From the NCBI GenBank assembly GCA_963737545.1, contig CAVTTH010000003.1, forward strand, positions 930,001 through 994,000: a stretch of 64,000 nt of DNA. The letters run 5' to 3'. The position numbers and the translations under genes were made by a program. Each line of letters begins with the position of its first letter. Position 1 is the first letter of the stretch. The notes under the pieces are model-generated. The model was not told the DNA's origin and ran no database searches. It saw nothing but the letters and a program-made list of their open reading frames with translations. Positions 1 to 6,543 of this stretch are shown here, piece after piece. This stretch comes from CAVTTH01 sp963737545. Its GTDB lineage: Bacteria > Verrucomicrobiota > Verrucomicrobiia > Chthoniobacterales > UBA10450.

Positions 1-233
1 GCCTTCGTTGCCGGTGTTGTAGGGCGGGTCGATGTAGATGCACTTCACCTTGCCGTGGTAAGTCGGCAGCAGAGCTTTGAGCGCTTCGAGGTTGTCGCCC
101 TCGATGATGAGGTTGTCGTGCAGGCTCGGCTCTTGCTCAACCCGCGCGACTTTACCGCCTCCAGCTCGCTGAACGGCACGACCAGATGGTGATTTTCCGC
201 CAGCGGCTTGCCTTTGAATTGCAGGGTCGGCAT
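1..233 (-). CDS. Site-specific DNA methyltransferase (type III Mod-like), N-terminal part
   Basis: The protein starts at MPTLQFKGK (position 233) and runs off the left edge. In a second frame it continues NLIIEGDNLEALKALL and then DPPYNTGNEG; the DPPY box is the catalytic motif IV of beta-class N6-adenine methyltransferases, and this spacing from the N-terminus is usual in type III Mod subunits. The two parts are joined by a frame break near 150-170, best explained by one missing A in an A-run. Only about 80 residues are visible, so the target-recognition domain and any res partner lie outside the window. Whether it is a restriction Mod or an orphan methylase cannot be told. Confidence 0.75.
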
Positions 234-295
234 GGCTCAGAGTAGCTGGATTAAACGGCGGAGCGCAAACGATTCGCCTCGCTCACGGCACGAAT

Positions 296-826
296 TCAGA
301 ATCCCCGCCAAACCCGGATGCGCAGCCTTCGGATTGTGCCGCCACTCAATGTGCGCGCGAACGGCTGCTTGACGTATTTCGCAAGACTCAGCGCATGCTG
401 CCAGGCGTGATTTGCATCGACGCCTTGAATCGAGATGCCGATGTCGGAGACAAATTTGTAATCCGCTTCGGAACGCTCGCCCTTATCGATCTGCGCATGC
501 GTCACGTTCCGAAGCTGTTCGAATGAGCCAGCCTGTTTGAACGCGGCGGTATGCGCGATCGAACAAGATCATTCCAATTAGAGAAGCGCGTCGAGCCGAA
601 AGTTCCTCGGACACGTGTGTGAAAAAGATCAGGCGGGCGGTGCGGATCGAGCTCTCTTCGCCCCGTATTCGACCGTAAGCTCGGCGGTCAATGCCGTTTT
701 GCCATTATGAGCATGTTCGAAGTGGTCCGCCCACTTTTCGATAACCGACAAGGGTGTCAACGAAGGGGACAGCATGCTTTTGGAGTCGCTTGTATAATGC
801 TTCAGGGATTTCAAGTGTATTTCCAT
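296..826 (-). pseudogene. Hypothetical protein, open frame interrupted twice
   Basis: Start MEIHLKSLKHYTSDSK at 826. The three pieces, MEIHLKS...VEYG, SSIRTARLIFFTHVSEELSA and KQAGSFEQLRNVTHAQIDKG...RVWRGF, lie in order in different frames with breaks near 640 and 560. The second break is repaired by removing one C. Joined, they give about 175 residues with normal composition. I do not recognise the family. It lies just upstream of the methyltransferase, same strand, and could be part of the same restriction or methylation locus. Either a decayed gene or a gene with consensus errors. Confidence 0.4.
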
Positions 827-889
827 TCCCCTCGTGTAAACTGGTCTAGTTGATTCGTCAAACTGTATTTTGGTATTTTTGTATTCTGG

Positions 890-1165
890 TATATGGAAGC
901 GGGAAGCGACACCCTAACGGAAAGGCGAGGAAAGGAAGAGCAGAAGTGCAGAAGGACAGAGGGCAGGAGACAAGGAGCGAGGCAGAGGGCGGAAGGCAGA
1001 GGGCAGAGGGCGGAGAGGACAAGAAGGCAGAGGGCAGGCGGGAAATTAGAAATTAGAAAATGGGAGAGGAGGAATCAGAAAGCAGAGGGCGGAAGGCAGA
1101 GGACAGAAGACAGAGGACAGGGGGAAATTAGGAAGTAGAAAGTAGGAATTAGAAACGGGAAAGTC
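890..1165 (+). repeat. Polypurine low-complexity tract
   Basis: About 275 bases almost without pyrimidines on the plus strand, built from variants of GGCAGAGGGCAGAGG, GGACAGAGG and GAAATTAGAAATTAG. Small open frames exist here only because the tract lacks stop codons; their Arg/Glu/Gly-rich products are not credible proteins. A shorter tract with the same words is at 2410-2519. Confidence 0.8.
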
Positions 1166-1173
1166 CGCGTAAT

Positions 1174-1199
1174 CGCGTAAAAGGCTCGCGCCTCACGCG
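1174..1199. repeat. CGCGT-hairpin repeat, copy 1
   Basis: CGCGT at 1174-1178 pairs with ACGCG at 1195-1199 and encloses an inner GGC/GCC stem. Copies 2 and 3 (2316-2341 and 2363-2388) keep the outer stem but have GGGC/GCCC inside; both sides change together, so the fold looks conserved. It adjoins the polypurine tract. Confidence 0.65.
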
Positions 1200-1241
1200 A
1201 TTGGCGAGGGACGGACGGGATTCAGAAGACGAGGTCAGAGG

Positions 1242-1472
1242 TCAGCGATCGGTCAGCTCCGGAACGTGATCGTCTTCGTATTTTTCGACAAGGACGCCAA
1301 GCACGTCCATGAGCGAAGCGAGTGGGTGGTTTTCATCTTCGCCAACTTGATCGGTAATGCGATCGAGCAACTCGACGAGCTCTTGATATTTGCTTTCAGA
1401 GCGAGGCACCCGGACCGCGTGAGAAATCGGCGGCCACGCCTTTGTCACTTTTTCAAGTTCCGACGTAGACAT
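1242..1472 (-). CDS. HigA-like antitoxin N-terminal domain protein, 76 aa
   Basis: Start MSTSELEKVTKAW at 1472, preceded by a GGAAAAAA stretch. The longer open frame upstream is not used because its first 38 residues do not resemble the family. The body, EYQELVELLD-like followed by DENHPLASLMDVLGVLVEKY and EDDHVPEL, resembles the N-terminal domain of HigA-type (XRE) antitoxins, but the protein ends before any helix-turn-helix domain. There is no HigB toxin next to it. It may be a truncated antitoxin or a stand-alone small protein. It lies downstream of the nucleotidyltransferase, same strand. Confidence 0.55.
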   Translation of the reverse strand: MSTSELEKVTKAWPPISHAVRVPRSESKYQELVELLDRITDQVGEDENHPLASLMDVLGVLVEKYEDDHVPELTDR

Positions 1473-1500
1473 TTTATTTTTTCCATTTGCCGGTGTTGTA

Positions 1501-1740
1501 CTAAATACGGAAGCGGTTGGGATATTCCTGCACTGCGCGATTGCCAAGGCCGCGTGCGAATAACGCCGGCAATAGCCGCACGGCATGCTGAAGGCTCAGC
1601 CGGAAAGCCTGATTGTTATCCAACCCGGCGGTGGCGGGAAGTGAATCGAAAGCACCCAGATCAAGCGCGCCGGGCTCTTCTCTAACGCGGTTGTTCCCCG
1701 AGTTCGCGGAAGAGTCTGTCTCGGATGGCCGGTGTGGCAT
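1501..1740 (-). CDS. Small hypothetical ORF overlapping the nucleotidyltransferase 3' end
   Basis: Up to 79 codons. The first 20 overlap the end of the upstream nucleotidyltransferase gene in another frame and look unnatural, so the true start may be a non-ATG codon nearer 1690. The rest (FDSLPATAGLDNNQAF, then LLPALFARGLGNRAV) looks like a real helical polypeptide. I do not recognise it. If translated it would be coupled to the preceding gene. Confidence 0.3.
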   Translation of the reverse strand: MPHRPSETDSSANSGNNRVREEPGALDLGAFDSLPATAGLDNNQAFRLSLQHAVRLLPALFARGLGNRAVQEYPNRFRI

Positions 1741-2269
1741 ATCGCAGTGTTATTTCGTTAAACTCTCCGCTCGATGTGTCGATGCGAGCGGTTCTGATCA
1801 AATGTTTCACATCCTGAAGATCAATGCCACTCTCGAGCCGCGCCGGATTTCGAAGGGCGTGCAGTTTCATGGCGATGAGATGCAGCGGGCTCGGGATGGC
1901 CAGTTTCAGATCATTCCCAAGATCGTGGAGGTGACTATCGGCGCGTATCTTTTGGAAGGTCTCTGTGTCCGCCAGCATCAAGTCAACCGGTAAGGCCCCC
2001 GCTGGATCGGCCACGAAGCGAAGGCGGATGAAATTCGCGCTACGATGAAAAACGGCGTAGCCGTGTCGCGCAAAGAAGGAGAGCCAGTTTTCTGCGTCCG
2101 ATTCGCGCACCAGCAAATCGACATCGAAAGTGGTACGAGAATAGGCAAGCAGGTTGATGGCATTGCCGCCAACAAGGAGTGAATCGAGCCCTTCCGCGCA
2201 TGCGCTCGCGGCCAGGGCGATGCTGTCGGGGTTGGGCACAGGACTGAATTGCGGTCGGTACGAGAGCAA
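1682..2269 (-). CDS. AbiEii-like nucleotidyltransferase, 195 aa
   Basis: Residues about 30-55 carry a nucleotidyltransferase signature, LLVGGNAINLLAY followed by RTTFDVDLLV, with the GG and paired D residues that bind metal and nucleotide in the Pol-beta superfamily. A second Asp (PVDLML) follows about 50 residues later. The size fits single-domain AbiEii/MNT-like proteins, many of which are toxins of toxin-antitoxin or abortive-infection systems. An AbiEi partner is not seen; the neighbours are a small overlapping ORF and a HigA-like fragment. Hairpin and polypurine repeats flank the pair on both sides. Confidence 0.65.
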   Translation of the reverse strand: MLSYRPQFSPVPNPDSIALAASACAEGLDSLLVGGNAINLLAYSRTTFDVDLLVRESDAENWLSFFARHGYAVFHRSANFIRLRFVADPAGALPVDLMLADTETFQKIRADSHLHDLGNDLKLAIPSPLHLIAMKLHALRNPARLESGIDLQDVKHLIRTARIDTSSGEFNEITLRYATPAIRDRLFRELGEQPR

Positions 2270-2315
2270 GTCGAGAAAAATCTCGAATAGGAGCGCGGGG
2301 CGAAATTAGGAAGTT

Positions 2316-2341
2316 CGCGTAAAGGGCTGGTGCCCCACGCG
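2316..2341. repeat. CGCGT-hairpin repeat, copy 2
   Basis: CGCGT (2316-2320) and ACGCG (2337-2341) enclose GGGC-TGGT-GCCC. Followed by ACTAGCG, as in copy 3. Confidence 0.7.
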
Positions 2342-2362
2342 ACTAGCGGAGGGCGGCGTAAT

Positions 2363-2388
2363 CGCGTAAAGGGCTGGTGCCCCACGCG
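2363..2388. repeat. CGCGT-hairpin repeat, copy 3
   Basis: Identical hairpin to copy 2, 47 bases downstream of it. It also shares the leader GCGTAATCGCGTAAA with copy 1. Confidence 0.7.
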
Positions 2389-2409
2389 ACTAGCGAGTGA
2401 CGAGTGACG

Positions 2410-2519
2410 GGCTGAGGGAAAGTATGAATTAGAAATTAGGAAGGAGGAAACGGGAGGGCAGAGGACAGAGGGGGAAATTAGAAAGTGGAAAGTAGAAACT
2501 AGAAATTAAAAAGGAGGAA
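2410..2519 (+). repeat. Polypurine tract, second copy
   Basis: Almost pure purine on the plus strand with the same words as the tract at 890-1165 (GAAATTAG, GGCAGAGGACAGAGG). Again adjacent to the CGCGT hairpins, but the hairpin-tract order is reversed relative to the first locus. Confidence 0.75.
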
Positions 2520-2525
2520 TTGCCC

Positions 2526-3521
2526 TTAACCCTCCAGGACTGCGGCGTTGCCGCGGCTACGCACGACCGGTTGATCGGTGATGATGACGGTCGTGCCCGG
2601 CGCCAGTGTGTCGTAAACTTTCGCCGCAAACTCCGGATTGATCTTCAGGCGCGACGCGATCTTCTCGGCATCGACGCCGCGGCCGCTGCTCGTCACGCTC
2701 ATCCACCGGCGCGCCTCGCGGCCCGGTGCCAGTGAACTTTGCCGGCCGGTCGTGCCTTCGAGTAGCGAGAAAACATGATTGCCAAGCGATCCGCGCCCGC
2801 TGATCTCGACCGGAGCGCGGCCAATGGGCTTGCCATTCCGATAGACGTAAATCGCTTTGTCGGCGGCGCTGACCACCATCGTGACCGGCCCGCCCGTACT
2901 GCGCTCCGGGTTCCAGTCGTACTCGTTTTGCGCGAGTGGGCGCACCATCGCGGGTGTGAAATCTTTTGGCGCAAGCAACAGGCCGGGATTCGACGCGAGA
3001 TGCGGCACCGGGACCTTGCCATCGCCCACCACGACCGTGCCCCCGCTCGCGGTCACGCCGAAGAGCAACTGCGAGAAATCATACGGCATGCGGATGCAGC
3101 CGTGGCTGGCGGGGTAGCCGGGGAGATTCCCCGAGTGCATGCAGATGCCGGTGTCGGTGAGCCGCTGCATGTTGGGCATCGGCGCGTTGTCGTACTTTTT
3201 CGAATAATACTCCCGACTTTTACCGAGAATGCTGAAGACGCCGCCCGGCGTGGAGTGGCCTTTCGAGCCGGTGCTCACGGTCGAACGGCCAATGAGGATG
3301 CCGTTGCGATAAACGTGCATGGTCTGCTCGGGGATGCTCACCAGCACCACGAGCGGACCGCTCGGAGAGAGCTGCGGTTTCCACCAATATTCGCCCGGCT
3401 TAAGCGGTCCCGTCGGCTTGCCGGTCGGCGTGCCTTGCGTATGGGCGGCGGGTTTTTGCATCGCCTCCGCGGCGGTGAACAGCAAGGCGACGGTGATGGC
3501 GAGGACGCTAAGTGTTTTCAT
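2526..3521 (-). CDS. L,D-transpeptidase, YkuD family, 331 aa
   Basis: N-terminal signal peptide (MKTLSVLAITVALLFTAAEA). The YkuD catalytic signature is complete: His129 in MHSG and SHGCIRMP with Cys142 as nucleophile. Such enzymes form 3-3 crosslinks in peptidoglycan or anchor proteins to it, in the periplasm. Residues about 195-290 (VTMVVSAADKAIYVYRNGKP onward) repeat the start of the fold without the His/Cys motif, so the C-terminal half looks like a degenerate second YkuD-type domain. Stand-alone minus-strand gene. Confidence 0.88.
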   Translation of the reverse strand: MKTLSVLAITVALLFTAAEAMQKPAAHTQGTPTGKPTGPLKPGEYWWKPQLSPSGPLVVLVSIPEQTMHVYRNGILIGRSTVSTGSKGHSTPGGVFSILGKSREYYSKKYDNAPMPNMQRLTDTGICMHSGNLPGYPASHGCIRMPYDFSQLLFGVTASGGTVVVGDGKVPVPHLASNPGLLLAPKDFTPAMVRPLAQNEYDWNPERSTGGPVTMVVSAADKAIYVYRNGKPIGRAPVEISGRGSLGNHVFSLLEGTTGRQSSLAPGREARRWMSVTSSGRGVDAEKIASRLKINPEFAAKVYDTLAPGTTVIITDQPVVRSRGNAAVLEG

Positions 3522-3550
3522 GAGTGATTAGGAATTGTTTCGCTGGCGCT

Positions 3551-4540
3551 CTATTCTGTCGATGTTTCCTGCTCTTCCGGCCAATCATCGTTAGTCGATT
3601 TCCAGGTCTTGTCCGGATTATATCGATCCATGGTCTCGAACACCTTCAGCGTATCCGGCCCAAGATCTTTTTCGTAAACGACTCCGCTCGGTCCGACCAG
3701 GAACGTTTTCACTCCGGTAACCCGGTATTGGGCGGGCGCCGCCGCCAAAGCGAAGCCGCCGATCATCGCTCCCTCCACCACGAAATCCATTTCGCCCTTC
3801 GGCGCGGCGGGACCCTGCCCCTTAAGCACCTTGAAAAAGTAGCCGTGAAATGGCTGGCTCTTATCCGAATAGCCTTGTTGCAGCGCTCGCGCGATCCCTT
3901 CTCCGACCGGGCCTCCCCAGGTGCCGTCGGAGTTCTGCCAGGCCAGACCATCATGTTTGCCGGGCGTGCTGATAACTCGCTGAGCGTACTGGTTCACTTT
4001 CGCGTCATCATGCTTTTCCTGCGAGTATTGCTCCTGCGCTTCGACAAACCCGCGACAGATTGCGATGGCGTCCAGTTCGTTAGTGCCAATCCGACGATTC
4101 AGGATCTCCTGGCGGCCGGCCTTCATGTCGAATACCCATTTGCCCTTCTGTTTTACGATTGGAATCGGAAGGGGAAAATCATCGTTGCCAACGGTCAGGA
4201 TGGCGCGGTTAGGATTTTTTGAATCCGTCCCGACGTTGCTTTTTTGTTTGGCCTTCGCAACAAATGCGGCGGCCCTGTTTTTGTCAGCCACAGGATCTTC
4301 CGAGCTGATGACGTCCTTGCTGTCCGGGCCCAGAATTTCGGTCAGGGCGGCAGTGTCAAATGACTCAGCCGCTTGAACCAGGCTATCCGCCGCTTCTTTC
4401 GGCGTGTTGAATTGCTTTTGTTTCGGTTCCGAAACCGCAGCGGCACCTGTTTTGGTCTGCGTCGCCGCTGTTGAGCCGGCACAGAGAAAACTCGAAGCCG
4501 TCAATACACACACAAGAAACGGAAGTTTTAGTGAGTTCAT
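3551..4540 (-). CDS. DUF2950 family envelope protein
   Basis: I use the start MNSLKLPFLVCVLTAS at 4540, which gives a proper signal peptide; an in-frame ATG 12 codons upstream would extend into the spacer. The body (FNTPKEAADSLVQAAESFDT near the N-terminus, AMIGGFALAAAPAQY and VYEKDLGP near the C-terminus) matches DUF2950, a secreted family of unknown function. It begins 36 bases after the DUF3300 gene, and these two families often occur as neighbours, so an operon is likely. Confidence 0.85.
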   Translation of the reverse strand: MNSLKLPFLVCVLTASSFLCAGSTAATQTKTGAAAVSEPKQKQFNTPKEAADSLVQAAESFDTAALTEILGPDSKDVISSEDPVADKNRAAAFVAKAKQKSNVGTDSKNPNRAILTVGNDDFPLPIPIVKQKGKWVFDMKAGRQEILNRRIGTNELDAIAICRGFVEAQEQYSQEKHDDAKVNQYAQRVISTPGKHDGLAWQNSDGTWGGPVGEGIARALQQGYSDKSQPFHGYFFKVLKGQGPAAPKGEMDFVVEGAMIGGFALAAAPAQYRVTGVKTFLVGPSGVVYEKDLGPDTLKVFETMDRYNPDKTWKSTNDDWPEEQETSTE

Positions 4541-4576
4541 AATTTTTGGTTTCAATGTTTTTTGTTCGTTCACCAT

Positions 4577-6004
4577 TTAGCGCCGGCGTCCTCCTCCGCC
4601 TTTGCCGCCGCCACCTTTAGCACCGCCGCCACCTTTGGCCCCGCCGCCGCCTTTGCCGCCGCCGCCACTTTTCACGCTGCTGCCACCGCGACTGCTGGCC
4701 GCTTTGGCCGAAGAACCGCTCCCACCGCTAAAGGCACTTCCTCCTCCTCCGCTCTTTGAAGGCTGATGACCGCCAACACTATTGGCACCACCTTTGGCAC
4801 CACCAGCGCCCCCCGGCTTTCCAGCACCGCCGGCACCACCCGGTTTTCCAGCACCACCGGGTTTTCCAGCTCCGCCGGCACCACCCGGACCGCCGGGCTT
4901 TCCAACTCCACCCGCACCCCCGGGTCCGCCAGGTTTTCCAACTCCACCCGCACCGCCGGGACCGCCGGCCTTTCCAACTCCACCTGCACCACCGGGGCCA
5001 CCAACACCGCCTGGCTTTCCGACACCACCCGCACCGCCCGGCCCACCAGCGCCACCCTTGGCTTTGCCACCAAATTTGTCGGCAGTTCCTCGATCACCAT
5101 AGGGTGCGTTGCCGCGATGTTCCGGGCTATGCTGCCACTTACCCGCCTCACCTGCCTTAATGTTGTTCTTCTTATTGTAGTTGTTGACGTAGTTGTTGTT
5201 TACGTTGACGTCGATGTTGCCGTTGTTCCAGCCACAACCCCAACCCCAGTTATTGCCCCAAGCCGCGCCTAGCGCCACAGCCCCGCCGAACGCCAGCACC
5301 CCCCCGGCCACGTAGCCCGGGTAGGAGTAAGTCGGGTACGGATACGCAGGCTCCCCATAAACGACCGCCGGGTCATAGGAAGGAACATAGACCGTGCTGG
5401 GATCGGCCTGCTCAATTACGATCACCTCCTCGCCGCCGACGCTTTTCTTTTCTACTTTCTGTTGCTCGCCCGTCTTTAACGCTCCTTTGCCCTCGGCCTT
5501 CGCGCGCATGCGCTGGACGGCGTTCATCACATCCTCTGGCTGCGCGAGAAAGGCGTTCCCCATGTCCGATGTCCATTGGATGTTCGCAGCCATTCGCCCA
5601 GCCACCTCGGGGAAAGCCGCCATCGCCTGCACGCTCGGATCCCAGGGCTGCTTCGCCGCCGCGTCGGCTAATGCCTGATCCTTCAGAGCCTTGTTTTTAT
5701 CCAGCCACTGCTGCAGTTGCATTATCTCGATCGGATAAGTGGAAGCCGCCAGCGTCTGCGCCAAAAGCGGATCGGGATAAAGCGCGATCGGCGCGACGAG
5801 CGAGTCCAGTTGGTCCTCAGGGATTTTCGCCTCTGGCGCTGTACCCGTATCGGCAGTTGTGGCCGCGGCCGCGGTCTGGTCCGCCGGGGGAGTTTGCGCC
5901 GGCGTTTCTCGCGAGGCCGCCAGGACCAGAGCAAGGCATGCGATGGCGGCTACGACACAAGCCAACTTGTTAGGGGATCGTGATCTGAATGATGGTGAAT
6001 TCAT
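4577..6004 (-). CDS. DUF3300 family protein with collagen-like Gly-rich tail, 475 aa
   Basis: Signal peptide at the N-terminus, then a DUF3300 domain at about residues 60-230 (LDSLVAPIALYPDPLLAQTL is the family's hallmark start; VYVPSYDPAVVYG closes it). Residues about 235-265 are Tyr/Gly/Trp-rich and may be membrane-associated. Residues about 310-475 are low-complexity Gly, Pro, Ala, Lys repeats. Function unknown; secreted or envelope-associated. A 58-bp promoter/leader-like element lies about 60 bases upstream and is shared with the receiver gene at 9547. Likely operon with DUF2950. Confidence 0.85.
   Translation of the reverse strand: MNSPSFRSRSPNKLACVVAAIACLALVLAASRETPAQTPPADQTAAAATTADTGTAPEAKIPEDQLDSLVAPIALYPDPLLAQTLAASTYPIEIMQLQQWLDKNKALKDQALADAAAKQPWDPSVQAMAAFPEVAGRMAANIQWTSDMGNAFLAQPEDVMNAVQRMRAKAEGKGALKTGEQQKVEKKSVGGEEVIVIEQADPSTVYVPSYDPAVVYGEPAYPYPTYSYPGYVAGGVLAFGGAVALGAAWGNNWGWGCGWNNGNIDVNVNNNYVNNYNKKNNIKAGEAGKWQHSPEHRGNAPYGDRGTADKFGGKAKGGAGGPGGAGGVGKPGGVGGPGGAGGVGKAGGPGGAGGVGKPGGPGGAGGVGKPGGPGGAGGAGKPGGAGKPGGAGGAGKPGGAGGAKGGANSVGGHQPSKSGGGGSAFSGGSGSSAKAASSRGGSSVKSGGGGKGGGGAKGGGGAKGGGGKGGGGRRR
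4795..5065 (-). repeat. 36-nt tandem repeats coding GGPGGAGGVGKP
   Basis: The tail of the DUF3300 gene contains tandem units of about 36 bases (12 residues), clearest between 4890 and 5050, with shorter variants on either side. Such in-frame repeats can change in number by slippage without breaking the frame. Confidence 0.75.
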
Positions 6005-6063
6005 ATGGTGGTACGGTTGTTTTAGGCTGCTGCGAAAGAACCCTGGATGTTCAACGTGAATAA

Positions 6064-6121
6064 CAGCGATGACACTGACGGGGCTCGCACCCCTTCGTCA
6101 ATTATACCTTGGTTAAACGCC
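6064..6121 (-). promoter_or_regulatory. Shared promoter/leader element, copy 1
   Basis: Read on the minus strand from 6121, this matches the plus-strand element at 9488-9545 over 58 bases. The first 26 bases are identical and include TATAAT. A GGGG/CCCC hairpin with an extra GAC/GTC pair follows, then a shared GTGTCATCGC-like end. It ends 60 bases before the DUF3300 start and points toward it. Confidence 0.6.
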
Positions 6122-6543
6122 AAGGGGACAACTGACAGAGCGCAAAAAGTTGCAAGGTTTGAACTTAAAAAGGGAGAACGTCGGCATGCTGCCGATGTGC
6201 GCGATCGAGCTAATGGAGGCTTTCAACATCTGGGGAATCGAAAAAGCCTCGCCTGGACGGGGGCTCTTCTCGAGAGCGTTCAGATGCACAGCCAGCGAGA
6301 AGGAGCAGCGAAAACATGAAGAATGAAATCATCGTCCTCACAAAACGGGAACAGGTTCCTAACGAGAAGCAGGCCGAATCATTCAGCAATTAAAGCGCAA
6401 TGATTCGGGGTATCAAGGTCGCCTTCAAATCCTCCAAATCATTGGAGGCCACTCGGTGCGCGGCAACGCCGCAACTTACTAGGAAAATCTGTCGCTCCAG
6501 TTAAGGCTTCCGCGGGACGCGCGCTTTTGATAATCAGAGTCCT
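6122..6543. other. Intergenic stretch, no gene recognised
   Basis: Small open frames lack a convincing start or composition. It contains one CCTAACG motif at 6358-6364. I see no hairpin terminator or tRNA. Confidence 0.5.

Noticed and set aside
893..1138. Two overlapping open frames in the polypurine tract
   Set aside because: They are open only because the purine tract lacks stop codons; the predicted Arg/Glu/Gly-rich products have no start context or natural composition.
4782..5160. Plus-strand open frames rich in Pro opposite the DUF3300 repeats
   Set aside because: They are reverse-strand shadows of the Gly-rich tandem repeat; the minus frame carries the recognised DUF3300 domain and signal peptide.
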